A stretch of 64,000 nucleotides of DNA, taken from the NCBI GenBank assembly GCA_017481945.1, contig JAFUOJ010000003.1, positions 19,739 to 83,738 on the forward strand. Reading direction: 5' to 3'. The position numbers and the translations under genes were made by a program. Positions 43,380 through 51,691 of the stretch are shown here, piece by piece. Origin of the DNA: Parabacteroides sp. GTDB lineage: Bacteria > Bacteroidota > Bacteroidia > Bacteroidales > Tannerellaceae. Position 1 is the first letter of the stretch; each line of letters begins with the position of its first letter. Below the pieces are notes generated by a model. That model saw nothing but the letters and a program-made list of their open reading frames with translations. It was not told the DNA's origin and did no database searches.

Positions 43380-45203
43380 ATGAAAGTAAAGAGAACTGTA
43401 TGGACACTGCTCATGGCTGTCCTGGCATGGCCGATGAGCGCTCAGACAAAGACTTTGGAGACCAAGTCGGCAGGACCGGTGACGGTCGTATGCGAGACAC
43501 CGGGCAATTGGAAGGTGGACGCTACACTGAGTGAAGAGAATGGAAAGGAAATCATCCGACTGGAGATGGAAACGTCTGAAGCGGGGCAACCACCTCGTGT
43601 GCGGCTCGACTTCCTGACACCGCAGAAGGACGCACACCACTTGTGGCATAGTGGCAACAGAGACCGCGCGCAGCTTCGGCCTGACTGGGGTGCCAAGTAC
43701 AGTTCGTCGCTGGCACAGAACATGCCACTCTATGCCTTTATCAACGAGAACAACCGCAATCGGCTGACTATCGCTACCGATGAAGCCCTTCGGCAGGTGA
43801 ATGCGCTGTTCGGCCTGCGGGAAGAGGGGGCTATGCTCTGCGGGCAACTGGAGTTTTTCGTCACCCCCGAAGCCCCGATCAACCGCTATTCGGCAAAGAT
43901 TCTGATTGACGCACGCGATGTCTTTTGGGCAGACGCTGTGAGCGAAGCTTCCGACTGGATGACGCGCGAGGCGGGATTCGTCCCCTGCCGTGTGCCAGAA
44001 GCAGCGATGGAGCCGCTGTACTCCAGTTGGTACCAGTTCCACCAGCAAGTGACGGCAGAAGCCATCGAAGCGGAATGTCGCAGAGCAGTGAAGATGGGTA
44101 TGAAGACGTTGATTGTGGACGACGGATGGCAGACCGACGATAACAACCGGGGGTATGCCTTCTGTGGGGACTGGGAAGTGTCGCCCGTCCGCATTCCAGA
44201 CATGGCAGCACATGTTAAGCGAGTTCAAGAAATAGGGATGAAGTATATGCTATGGTACTCCGTTCCCTACGTGGGCATACATAGTAAGAACTACGAGCGC
44301 TTTAAGGATAAGTTCCTGCGTGGAGACGAGGTAGGCGTGCTTGACCCCCGTTTCCCCGAAGTACGCGAACATCTTTGTTCTGTCTACGAGAAAGCATTGA
44401 AGGAGTGGAACCTCGACGGCTTTAAGCTGGACTTTATCGACGCCTTCAGGTATGGTAGTCAAGATCCGGCGGTAGCGCAAAACTATGCCGGACGCGACAT
44501 CCGTTCCCTACCCGAAGCTATCAACGTGCTGATGAAAGAGATTGTACGCCGCCTACAGGCTATCAAGCCGGACGTGCTCATTGAGTTCCGACAGTCTTAT
44601 ATCGGGCCGGCTATCCGCCAGTATGGCAATATGCTTCGTGCAGGCGACTGCCCCGGAGACTTGCAGGGAAACCGCTTGCGAATTGCCAACCTAAGGCTTA
44701 CCAGCGGACAGACGCCCGTCCATGCCGATATGCTGGAGTGGAACTCGGACGAAACACCGCAAATGGCTGCGCGACACATCCTATCAGCGATGTATGGGGT
44801 GATACAATACTCATTGATGCTCCGAGACATCCCCGAATCGCATGTCGAAGTTATCCAACATTGGCTTCGCTTCACTAAAGAGCATTGCCATACGCTGCTG
44901 AAGGGTACCTTCCGTCCCTATCACCCCGAAGCATGCTATCCGATTCTGGAGGCTGAAAGTGCGAAAGAGCGTATCATCACCGCCTATCAAGACCACTTGG
45001 TGGTGCCCGTCGGAGCGGCTGACCGCGAGGTGTACGTGGTAAATGCTACCGGAACCGACTCGATGGTGCTTGATCTTCCGGCTCGTCCACAACGAGTGTC
45101 TGTGTATGACGTATTCGGTCACGAGGTGCCGGCCAAGTCTCTCGACACCGGTGTACAACGGGTACAGATACCAGCCGGCGGATACATACGGTTAGGTTAT
45201 TAA
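43380..45203 (+). CDS. Alpha-galactosidase-like glycoside hydrolase (GH36/clan GH-D)
   Basis: 607 residues with signal peptide MKVKRTVWTLLMAVLAWPMS. A beta-sandwich N-terminal domain is followed by a TIM barrel with the clan-D motifs TLIVDDGWQTDDNN, KYMLWYSVPYVG, and the nucleophile region DGFKLDFIDAF (Asp351 proposed) with the acid/base in RAGDCPGDLQGNR (Asp423 proposed). A small C-terminal beta domain ends the protein. It should release terminal alpha-galactose from raffinose-type or other glycans in the periplasm. No SusCD or regulator stands next to it, so it is not in a usual utilisation locus. Base composition is distinctly GC-rich compared with most of the window. Confidence 0.85.
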   Translation: MKVKRTVWTLLMAVLAWPMSAQTKTLETKSAGPVTVVCETPGNWKVDATLSEENGKEIIRLEMETSEAGQPPRVRLDFLTPQKDAHHLWHSGNRDRAQLRPDWGAKYSSSLAQNMPLYAFINENNRNRLTIATDEALRQVNALFGLREEGAMLCGQLEFFVTPEAPINRYSAKILIDARDVFWADAVSEASDWMTREAGFVPCRVPEAAMEPLYSSWYQFHQQVTAEAIEAECRRAVKMGMKTLIVDDGWQTDDNNRGYAFCGDWEVSPVRIPDMAAHVKRVQEIGMKYMLWYSVPYVGIHSKNYERFKDKFLRGDEVGVLDPRFPEVREHLCSVYEKALKEWNLDGFKLDFIDAFRYGSQDPAVAQNYAGRDIRSLPEAINVLMKEIVRRLQAIKPDVLIEFRQSYIGPAIRQYGNMLRAGDCPGDLQGNRLRIANLRLTSGQTPVHADMLEWNSDETPQMAARHILSAMYGVIQYSLMLRDIPESHVEVIQHWLRFTKEHCHTLLKGTFRPYHPEACYPILEAESAKERIITAYQDHLVVPVGAADREVYVVNATGTDSMVLDLPARPQRVSVYDVFGHEVPAKSLDTGVQRVQIPAGGYIRLGY

Positions 45204-45211
45204 TAGTAAAA

Positions 45212-45257
45212 GACGAGGATGTGCCAAACCTGTTATTGACACATCCTCGTCCTTTTT
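45212..45257. terminator. Bidirectional intrinsic terminator
   Basis: GACGAGGATGTG (45212-45223) pairs perfectly with CACATCCTCGTC (45240-45251). T-rich tails occur on both sides (CTTTTTATT on plus; TTTTACTATT on minus), so it serves the alpha-galactosidase and the convergent DUF2807 gene. Confidence 0.85.
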
Positions 45258-45287
45258 ATTGTAAAGAGAAGAAAGGATGAAGTAGTT

Positions 45288-46073
45288 CTACTTTACCTCT
45301 TCAATCGTTCCTTTTCCTATGATTTTCTGTTGTACAGAGGCCGGGCCTTTGTAGCGAATGCTACCCTTTCCGACAACGGTCGCTTTTAGGTTGTCAGTCG
45401 GATGAATCTGGGCAGAACCCTTACCGGCGATCTTGCAGTTGATGTTGGGGACTGCGACACCGAAGGCCATGATTTCGCCATCGGTAGTGATGTTATATTC
45501 GGCTTCTGTAGCTTTCCCTGCCTTTAGGTTGATGGTGCCGGAGCCGTTGATACTGCATTCCAGCTTGTCTGTCTGTATGTTGTTTACCACCATGTTTGCG
45601 CTGCCGGATACGTTCAGGTCTAATTTGCCTACTTCAACGTTTTTTTTGAGTTGTACCAGACAGTTGGAGTTGGCATTAATCTTAAGCTCATCCCCGGTCA
45701 GTCTGCTGTTGATCATGAAATTCGCGTTACCCGCAGCTTTCACTGACTTCAGCCACTTTGAGTTTGTCTTTACAATGAACTTGGTGAAGTGGTCCACCTT
45801 TGCACCTTTGAAGTTGACGGTCAGCTCACGGTCTTCAATCTCAATATTTACGTATGTGTGGAGGTTCTCATCAACGGTAATCTCCAGATAGGGAGTTTCA
45901 TCGGATTGAACGTAGTTGAAGTCGATGACGCCATCTATCTTGATGGCATTGTAATCACCTACGGTTATCTTTTTAGTAGAGAGTTTCCCGTTTCCTTTTA
46001 CATGGTCAATTGCTTGGGCAGTAAAAAACATTCCCAGCAGGAAGATGAATGTGAATAATGCTTTTGTTCTCAT
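45288..46073 (-). CDS. DUF2807 (head GIN domain) exported protein 1
   Basis: 261 residues with signal peptide ALFTFIFLLGMFFTAQA. Two beta-helical DUF2807 repeats: YNAIKIDGVIDFNYVQSDET, YLEITVDENLHTYVNIEIED, then repeating strands such as LKINANSNCLVQLKKNVEVG and ECSINGSGTINLKAGKATEA. The short-period GSGxIxL pattern is typical. These proteins are thought to be envelope-stress or adhesive surface proteins; the function is not known. It is followed upstream by a paralogue on the same strand, 153 bp away, suggesting tandem duplication. Confidence 0.85.
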   Translation of the reverse strand: MRTKALFTFIFLLGMFFTAQAIDHVKGNGKLSTKKITVGDYNAIKIDGVIDFNYVQSDETPYLEITVDENLHTYVNIEIEDRELTVNFKGAKVDHFTKFIVKTNSKWLKSVKAAGNANFMINSRLTGDELKINANSNCLVQLKKNVEVGKLDLNVSGSANMVVNNIQTDKLECSINGSGTINLKAGKATEAEYNITTDGEIMAFGVAVPNINCKIAGKGSAQIHPTDNLKATVVGKGSIRYKGPASVQQKIIGKGTIEEVK

Positions 46074-46165
46074 ATTTGCTCTGTTTTTTAATTATACATA
46101 AGAGCGCTACTTAACAGCGATCAGGCACAAATGTAAAAGATTTTTGCTAAAGTTTTTATATAAAT

Positions 46166-46205
46166 AGGCAGCAATTAGTTGTCTAAATGTGGATAATTGC
46201 TGCCT
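46166..46205 (-). terminator. Terminator hairpin between the two DUF2807 genes
   Basis: AGGCAGCAATTA (46166-46177) pairs with TAATTGCTGCCT (46194-46205), 12-bp perfect stem. It lies 21 bp after the stop of the upstream DUF2807 gene on the minus strand. The T tract beyond it is imperfect (ATTTATATAAAA). Confidence 0.65.
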
Positions 46206-46226
46206 GTTTGCGGAGAGGGGTACGGT

Positions 46227-47078
46227 TTATTGTCTGTGTTTAATATTCGCGGCTTGGCTTACTACTCGTTTGATTACTTGGGGATTTCCTCTGTATTTGA
46301 TATCACCGCTGCCGGAGGCATTGGCGTCTATGCTGTTTGTCGCGTATGCTTTAATGTCTCCGCTGCCACTTACGCGGCATTTTAAGTCTGCCACTACGAA
46401 GTCGTATGCGCTGATGTCTCCACTGCCGGAGGCTTTATATTCGCCGGTTTGTGCAGAACCCTTTAGCTTTAGGTCGCCTGCCCCACTGATATTCACTTGG
46501 ATGTTTTGGCAGTTCAGATCGTTGATTCGCAAGTTACCGGCTCCGCTTACTTTGATGGCACAGGTGTTTTGAATCTGTATTGGTTGGTTTAGATAGGCGT
46601 CCGCTGCCCCAGAAACCCGTATACGTAGGTTTTCGCTGGAAAGACGGCTTCGTAGGTAAAAGTTAACGTTCTTCCTTATTTCTACCTGTTCTAACTCAGC
46701 AGAACTGCTATTCACTATGAATTCGGTTGGGAGTAATTGGAGAGAATTATCGGTCTGGATATATAAGCAGCTGTCTGTGACTTGGATGTCCAATAGCGGG
46801 AAAAGGTTTTCGTCAGTCGTAATCTGTAAAAAGGAGTTACCGGTTTTTTGCATATAGTTGAATATGGGGAGTTTTTGATTATATACGAGTATTCCTTTTA
46901 TGTTTTGACCTGTGTTTTTCTTTCCTCGGATGTTTCCGCTAAGAGAGAGCCTTTTGTAGTTGGATACTAGGATCTCTTTTGTAAGAAGATTACCATTCCC
47001 TTTTACTTCCTTTTGTGCAAACCCGTTCATCGTTGTAAGGATGAGACTGCAGATTAAGAAAAATACCGTTGTTTTCAT
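46227..47078 (-). CDS. DUF2807 (head GIN domain) exported protein 2
   Basis: 283 residues with signal peptide MKTTVFFLICSLILTTMNGF. It is paralogous to the protein encoded at 45288: KRLSLSGNIRGKKNTGQNIK, FLQITTDENLFPLLDIQVTD, and many GSGDIKxY strands (KASGSGDISAYDFVVADLKC, RVSGSGDIKAYATNS). The repeated SGSGDI motif gives a beta-helix. The C-terminal end is shorter in the last strand (YRGNPQVIKRVVSQAANIKH). Function unknown; probably outer-membrane or periplasmic. Confidence 0.85.
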   Translation of the reverse strand: MKTTVFFLICSLILTTMNGFAQKEVKGNGNLLTKEILVSNYKRLSLSGNIRGKKNTGQNIKGILVYNQKLPIFNYMQKTGNSFLQITTDENLFPLLDIQVTDSCLYIQTDNSLQLLPTEFIVNSSSAELEQVEIRKNVNFYLRSRLSSENLRIRVSGAADAYLNQPIQIQNTCAIKVSGAGNLRINDLNCQNIQVNISGAGDLKLKGSAQTGEYKASGSGDISAYDFVVADLKCRVSGSGDIKAYATNSIDANASGSGDIKYRGNPQVIKRVVSQAANIKHRQ

Positions 47079-47205
47079 GTCTTTCTGAATTTAAATGTTT
47101 TCTTATATAGACGAGAGTGGGGTAGTGGGGGTTGCATGTTTGAGAGAATAAAATCTGATTTAATCTTTCTTGCATGTTGTATAACACTAATTAGCAGTTT
47201 GCCTA

Positions 47206-47235
47206 TTGACAAGTTGGGAAAAGCCTGTATCTTTG
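47206..47235 (+). promoter_or_regulatory. Promoter of RNA-like element copy 1
   Basis: TTG at 47206-47208, 19-base spacer, TATCTTTG at 47228-47235. A good Bacteroidetes promoter with no coding gene downstream on the plus strand; it points into the conserved element beginning near 47240. Confidence 0.75.
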
Positions 47236-47239
47236 CACT

Positions 47240-47328
47240 GTGGTTTTTTCATAATAGTATTAGATTTAAGGTTAACAAAGTTGGTTAGGGGTTGTCGTGA
47301 GACAACCTTTAATTATTTATAGGGGTTC
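47240..47328 (+). ncRNA. Small RNA-like element, copy 1
   Basis: An 89-base element starting GTGGTTTTTTCATAATAGTA, with the inner hairpin GGTTGTC-GTGA-GACAACC (47290-47307) and the tail TTTAATT. A second copy on the minus strand at 51408-51496 is almost identical: one indel (GTTGG versus GTTTGG) and one substitution in the first 76 bases. Each copy has its own promoter and no ORF. This conservation against two unrelated surroundings suggests a non-coding RNA. I cannot say whether it equals a published family such as Bacteroidales-1. Confidence 0.65.
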
Positions 47329-47347
47329 CTTCCCTTGTCTGAGAGTC

Positions 47348-48460
47348 TCACGCTAATTTGTAGACATTCCCCGGAATAGCTTTGATCTTACCATTGATCT
47401 CCAACTCAAATAATAGAGTCGAAAGCTGTTGTATCGGCATATTGAGAGCCAATGCCAATTGGTTAATGTGAATACGTTCCTCCTTTTGTAGGATTTTTAG
47501 GATTGGGTTCTCTTCATTCTCCGGTTCCGTATTGAAGAAAGATAATTCGGTTTGTATCGGAGCTGTATTGGAGTGGGTATCCCAACAGAGCGCAGAGAGC
47601 AGATCTTTAGCATTGGTAATAAGCCCCGCCTTATTCTCCCGAATCAGGTCATTACACCCTTCTGATTGGCGGTCGTAAGCTCTTCCCGGGAAACAGTAGA
47701 CATCTCTTCCGTAAGAGAATGCGATATCAGCGGTTACTAATGAACCGCCTTTCTTTGCGGATTCAACGACAATGGTACAATCTGAGAGTCCGGCGATAAT
47801 CCGGTTCCGACAGAGGAAGTTCGGACGGTCAGGTTCTGTACCGCTGGGAAAGTCTGTCAGCAGTCCGCCTTGTTCTAACATTTGTATTGCTGTATTTCGA
47901 TGATACTGTGGATAGATACGATCCAACCCATGAGCCAGTACAGCTACGGTCGGTAATTGATTCTTCAATGCGTTTTGGTGGGCACAAATATCAATTCCGT
48001 AAGCCAGTCCACTTACAACTAAAAGATTCGGAATCGTTATCGCTAAATCCCTTAATAGGGCCTCGGTTAACTCTTTCCCATATTCCGTTGCGTTTCGTGT
48101 ACCGACAACACTGATAATCCGCTGGGCATTCAAATCTGTATTCCCTTTAAAATAGAAGAGGATAGGAGCGTCCGGGCATTCTCGGAGCCGCTTCGGATAA
48201 TTATCCTCCGTAAAGAAGTAAGGAGAGATATGATTCTTTTCAATGAAAGCTCCCTCTTTCTCTGCTCGTTTTAGTACCTCCGGGCGTTTGATTTCGGCAG
48301 CAAGCTTACTGCCGATTCCCGGTATCTTTTCCAATAACGCTTGCTTTTCTGTAAATACGGCCTCCGCGTTCCCTAAAGATTGAAGAAGGTGGCGTGCAAG
48401 AATGTCTCCCACGCCATTAATCATAGTAAGGCCAATTTGGTAAATTTGTTCGTTTGTCAT
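47348..48460 (-). CDS. dprA: DNA processing protein DprA
   Basis: 370 residues. DprA binds incoming single-stranded DNA and loads RecA. N-terminal helix-hairpin-helix (MINGVGDILARHLLQSLGNA), Rossmann core with IISVVGTRNATEYGKELTEA, VSGLAYGIDICAHQNALKN, GLLTDFPSGTEPDRPNFLCR, NRIIAGLSDCTIVVESAKKG and a C-terminal winged helix (ILKILQKEERIHINQLALAL). Start overlaps the thioesterase stop by 4 bases. It is the last gene of a minus-strand operon with the thioesterase and the U32 protein. Confidence 0.95.
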   Translation of the reverse strand: MTNEQIYQIGLTMINGVGDILARHLLQSLGNAEAVFTEKQALLEKIPGIGSKLAAEIKRPEVLKRAEKEGAFIEKNHISPYFFTEDNYPKRLRECPDAPILFYFKGNTDLNAQRIISVVGTRNATEYGKELTEALLRDLAITIPNLLVVSGLAYGIDICAHQNALKNQLPTVAVLAHGLDRIYPQYHRNTAIQMLEQGGLLTDFPSGTEPDRPNFLCRNRIIAGLSDCTIVVESAKKGGSLVTADIAFSYGRDVYCFPGRAYDRQSEGCNDLIRENKAGLITNAKDLLSALCWDTHSNTAPIQTELSFFNTEPENEENPILKILQKEERIHINQLALALNMPIQQLSTLLFELEINGKIKAIPGNVYKLA

Positions 48461-48867
48461 TTATTTTCTATTCTTTTTAGCATTTCATCGAAGTATTCAC
48501 CGCGTGTTAATCTTCCGTTTTCTACGATTACCGATTCTACCGTCCCTTTGGTTGCTAAAACGTTATCGGGAAGTCGATAGATGTCTTGTTCAAATACCAG
48601 CTTTACCCCTTGTTTGTACACGTTGAGGCAAGAAAGGTACCGATCACCGCTTCTCAAAGAGTTTTTGAATTGAATTTCTACTTTAGATACAAAAGCGTCG
48701 ATCCCTTGTTCGTGCATTTTTCCAAAGTTCTCTCCTAAGGACTCCAAAAATTCATGACGCGTATGTTCCATGTAATGTTGGTAGTTCGAGTTATTTACGA
48801 CTCCTTGCAAGTCGCATTCGTAGTCGCGGACTTTATCAGTTAATGTAAATAGATATTCTTTCATCAT
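48457..48867 (-). CDS. Hotdog-fold acyl-CoA thioesterase
   Basis: 136 residues, 4-hydroxybenzoyl-CoA-thioesterase/YbgC-like group: DYECDLQGVVNNSNYQHYME (the D-x-x-G-V-V-N-N-x-x-Y signature near residue 18) and VSKVEIQFKNSLRSGDRYLS. It hydrolyses acyl-CoA or acyl-ACP; the substrate is unknown. Overlaps by 4 bases with both neighbours (48864-48867 and 48457-48460), so translation of the three genes is coupled. Confidence 0.9.
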   Translation of the reverse strand: MMKEYLFTLTDKVRDYECDLQGVVNNSNYQHYMEHTRHEFLESLGENFGKMHEQGIDAFVSKVEIQFKNSLRSGDRYLSCLNVYKQGVKLVFEQDIYRLPDNVLATKGTVESVIVENGRLTRGEYFDEMLKRIENK

Positions 48868-50123
48868 TCAAAAGATTTTTCAAGTTGAACTTTTTCCATT
48901 TTGTATAAACGATCGGATGGACGGATTTTCTCATTGACTTTGAATGAGAAACGTTCGCCTTTGACGGTTTCTTCCACCGGTTTCAATTCTACCCGGATTT
49001 CATCGATGGTTTGCATGATAGCTCCTGTCGTCGGTCCGGTGATTAAGATTTCGTCTCCAACCTTAAGCGAACCGGATTCCATTTCGAATTCGGCAACCCC
49101 AATTTTGTCGAAATATTTAATTCCTTTAGCAACGTACACCTTTTTCTTGGTAGCCCCAGAACCATACTTGCTGCTCCATTCTCCTAACCGTTGTCCTAAG
49201 TAGTAACCGTCCCAGAAACCACGATTGAATACACTACGCAACTTCTCATCCCAAACAGCCACCTTTTCTTCGTCAAATGTTCCGTTGCAATAGGCACGAA
49301 CAGCCTCTTTATAGCATTCTGTCACTAAACGTACATACTCTGGTCCGCGAGCACGTCCCTCCAACTTGAAGACCCGTACTCCAGCGTCCATCATCTTGTT
49401 CATAAAGTGGATGGTCTTTAAGTCTTTTGGAGACATGATGTACTGGTTTTCAATGTCCAGTTCAATGTTACTGTCTTTATCCTTTACAGTGTAGGCCCGA
49501 CGGCAGATTTGCATACAAGCGCCTCGATTGGCTGAAGCGTTCATCTCGTGCAAACTTAGGTAGCATTTGCCGGATACTGCCATGCAAAGTGCTCCGTGTG
49601 CAAACATTTCAATACGGATAAGTTCTCCTTTCGGTCCCTTTATCTGCTGTTGAATGATCTGCTGATAAATCTCTTGCACCTGCTTTAAATTCAACTCACG
49701 TGCTAGCACAACAACATCCGCGAAATGGGCATAAAATTTTAACGCCTCTACATTGGAGATATTTAATTGCGTAGAAAGATGAACCTCCTGACCAATGCTA
49801 TTGGCATAACTCATGGCAGCTACGTCTGCAGCGATAATTGCTGATACTCCGGCCTCTTTGGCTGCGTCAATAATTTCTCGCATTAACGGTAAGTCTTCTC
49901 CGTAGATAACCGTATTGACGGTCAAATAGCTTTTGATACCATGTTCTTGGCAAATAGCTACGATCTTCCGAAGGTCCTCAGTCGTGAAGTTATTCGAAGA
50001 GCGAGAACGCATGTTTAACCCTTCAATACCGAAATAAATGGAGTCCGCTCCCCCTTGGATAGCAGCCATTAGCGATTCGTAAGAACCGACAGGCGCCATT
50101 ATTTCAAAATCTTTCTCGTTCAA
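48864..50123 (-). CDS. U32-family peptidase-like protein (TrhP/RlhA-type)
   Basis: 419 residues. The U32 core includes MAPVGSYESLMAAIQGGADS, YFGIEGLNMRSR, and the cysteine-rich FAHGALCMAVSGKCYLS, NRGACMQICRRAY and FKLEGRARGPEYVRLVTECY, which form the iron-sulfur-type site of the TrhP/RlhA group. Such proteins hydroxylate tRNA (5-hydroxyuridine at position 34) or 23S rRNA in E. coli, so RNA hydroxylation is more likely than proteolysis. A CAAAGGTAG box on plus (50152-50159) is a TACCTTTG minus-7 element for this gene. First gene of the U32-thioesterase-dprA operon. Confidence 0.88.
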   Translation of the reverse strand: MNEKDFEIMAPVGSYESLMAAIQGGADSIYFGIEGLNMRSRSSNNFTTEDLRKIVAICQEHGIKSYLTVNTVIYGEDLPLMREIIDAAKEAGVSAIIAADVAAMSYANSIGQEVHLSTQLNISNVEALKFYAHFADVVVLARELNLKQVQEIYQQIIQQQIKGPKGELIRIEMFAHGALCMAVSGKCYLSLHEMNASANRGACMQICRRAYTVKDKDSNIELDIENQYIMSPKDLKTIHFMNKMMDAGVRVFKLEGRARGPEYVRLVTECYKEAVRAYCNGTFDEEKVAVWDEKLRSVFNRGFWDGYYLGQRLGEWSSKYGSGATKKKVYVAKGIKYFDKIGVAEFEMESGSLKVGDEILITGPTTGAIMQTIDEIRVELKPVEETVKGERFSFKVNEKIRPSDRLYKMEKVQLEKSFE

Positions 50124-50183
50124 GATATTATATATTTACAGATTTATGCGACAAAGGTAGGAATAATATCTGATAAAAAATCC

Positions 50184-50242
50184 GCTGCCGACCCGTTTCC
50201 AATCGGGTGCTGACCCATTTATTGTTCGTTGCCGACCCATTT
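50184..50242. repeat. Three short direct repeats (TGCCGACCCATTT type)
   Basis: GCTGCCGACCCGTTT at 50184, GTGCTGACCCATTT at 50207 and GTTGCCGACCCATTT at 50228: three copies with about 22-base spacing in the intergenic region between U32 and dusB. GC-rich compared with the promoters around it. Confidence 0.6.
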
Positions 50243-50333
50243 GAGATTCCCTCGGCAACCGTTTCGGGAGGGTTTAACATGGATTTATTGATAGGAAATC
50301 TGTACCTTTGTGACCGAGTATTGGTTATTAAAG

Positions 50334-51320
50334 ATGAAGATAGGAACAATCGACTTGGGAGAACGTCCCGTGTTTTTAGCGCCGATGGAGGATGTGACAG
50401 ACATTTCCTTTCGGTTGATGTGCAAGCACTTTGGAGCGGATATGGTATATACTGAGTTTGTATCGGCAGACGCTTTGATTCGGAGTGTGAATAAGACACA
50501 GCAGAAACTGAACGTTGCAGATGAGGAACGTCCGGTAGCAATTCAGATATATGGCCGTGATGTCCCGACGATGGTAGAAGCTGCACAAATCTGTGAAGCG
50601 ACTCGACCTGATATTCTGGATATTAACTTCGGTTGTCCGGTGAAACGGGTTGCAGGTAAAGGAGCTGGCGCAGGGATGTTAAGAAATATCCTTTTGATGT
50701 TGGAGATTACCCGGGAAGTTGTGAAAGCGGTAAAGGTACCTGTTACTGTAAAGACCCGTTTAGGATGGGACGCTGATAACAAGATCATTGTTGACTTAGC
50801 AGAACAGTTACAAGATTGTGGGATTGCTGCCCTTTCGATTCATGGACGTACACGGGCACAAATGTATACGGGAGAAGCTGATTGGACGTTAATAGGAGAG
50901 GTAAAGAATAATCCGCGAATGTCGATTCCTATTATTGGAAATGGAGATGTAACTTCGGCAGAAATTTGTAAAGAACGTTTTGATAAATACGGGGTAGACG
51001 CAGTGATGATTGGTCGAGGAAGTATTGGTCGGCCTTGGATTTTTCGGGAAGTCAAACATTTCTTGAATACGGGAGAAACATTGCCAGCAGAGCCTTTTGT
51101 GTGGTACTTGGATATTCTTAAGAAACAAGTAGAGCAAAGTGTTGAGCGATTGGATGAACGTCGGGGTATTTTGCATATTCGTCGTCATTTGGCTGCGACC
51201 CCTTTGTTTAAAGGTATACCTGATTTTAAACAGACACGCGTAGCCATGTTACGGGCAGAGACTGTGGAAGAATTATTTGGTATTTTGGACGCAATACCGG
51301 AGAAGTTCTCAGTAGAATAA
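50334..51320 (+). CDS. dusB: tRNA-dihydrouridine synthase (DusB type)
   Basis: 328 residues from ATG at 50334; the upstream GTG at 50310 is excluded because it is the last base of the promoter TACCTTTG (50303-50310). FMN enzyme of the Dus family: VFLAPMEDVTDISFRLMCKH, INFGCPVKRVAGKGAGAGML with the catalytic Cys near residue 101, KTRLGWDADN, SIHGRTRAQMYTGEADW, NGDVTSAE, VMIGRGSIGRPWIF. The GCPxxKV-type region agrees with DusB. It reduces specific uridines in the tRNA D-loop. Divergent from U32. Confidence 0.95.
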   Translation: MKIGTIDLGERPVFLAPMEDVTDISFRLMCKHFGADMVYTEFVSADALIRSVNKTQQKLNVADEERPVAIQIYGRDVPTMVEAAQICEATRPDILDINFGCPVKRVAGKGAGAGMLRNILLMLEITREVVKAVKVPVTVKTRLGWDADNKIIVDLAEQLQDCGIAALSIHGRTRAQMYTGEADWTLIGEVKNNPRMSIPIIGNGDVTSAEICKERFDKYGVDAVMIGRGSIGRPWIFREVKHFLNTGETLPAEPFVWYLDILKKQVEQSVERLDERRGILHIRRHLAATPLFKGIPDFKQTRVAMLRAETVEELFGILDAIPEKFSVE

Positions 51321-51407
51321 TCAATAGTAATCAAGAGGTTAGGGGGATTGTTTATTATATTCTTTAGATTGAGAAAGAAAAAAGGGACTCTTTTGATAAA
51401 AAGATGA

Positions 51408-51496
51408 ATCCCCTATAAACAATTAAAGGTTGTCTCACGACAACCCCTAACCAAACTTTGTTAACCTTAAATCTAATACTATTATGAAAAAACCAC
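51408..51496 (-). ncRNA. Small RNA-like element, copy 2
   Basis: Reads on the minus strand from 51496 to 51408: GTGGTTTTTTCATAATAGTA at the start, hairpin GGTTGTC-GTGA-GACAACC at 51428-51445, then TTTAATTGTTTATAGGGG. It differs from copy 1 (plus, 47240) by one inserted T and about three substitutions. Promoter at 51501-51530. The two copies face each other across 4.1 kb. The rest of 51321-51691 is AT-rich with no ORF. Confidence 0.65.
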
Positions 51497-51500
51497 GACG

Positions 51501-51530
51501 CAAAGGTACGAACTTCTTTGAATTGGCAAA
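51501..51530 (-). promoter_or_regulatory. Promoter of RNA-like element copy 2
   Basis: On the minus strand TTTG (complement of 51527-51530), 18-base spacer, TACCTTTG (complement of 51501-51508). Confidence 0.75.
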
Positions 51531-51691
51531 GCGCTGAAGTCTTAATTTATATCGTCTCTTGTATAATAAAAGTTAATTGGATAATAGGTGCTGAGGATCA
51601 CTCTTTTTATTGAGGAATATCGTTACATTTGTAAATCTTCTAAAAAGAGGAAGAATGAGACTCGGAATTAGGTTTTAATAAATAAGATATT

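Noticed and set aside
43293-44228. Long minus-strand ORF antisense to the alpha-galactosidase
   Set aside because: High GC content removes stop codons in the antisense frames; the sense frame has catalytic motifs and a signal peptide, the antisense frame has none.
46188-46196. Perfect DnaA box TGTGGATAA suggesting oriC
   Set aside because: Only one box is present and it lies in the loop of a terminator hairpin; no AT-rich unwinding element, dnaA or box cluster accompanies it.
50310-50333. GTG start 8 codons upstream for dusB
   Set aside because: Its G is the last base of the TACCTTTG box; transcription should start further downstream.
50128-50586. 152-codon minus-strand ORF over the dusB start
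   Set aside because: It runs antisense through the dusB promoter and first 80 codons and has no recognisable features.
47206-51530. Composite transposon made by the two inverted RNA-like elements
   Set aside because: The copies carry no transposase and the enclosed genes are ordinary conserved housekeeping genes; inverted duplication is the simpler description.
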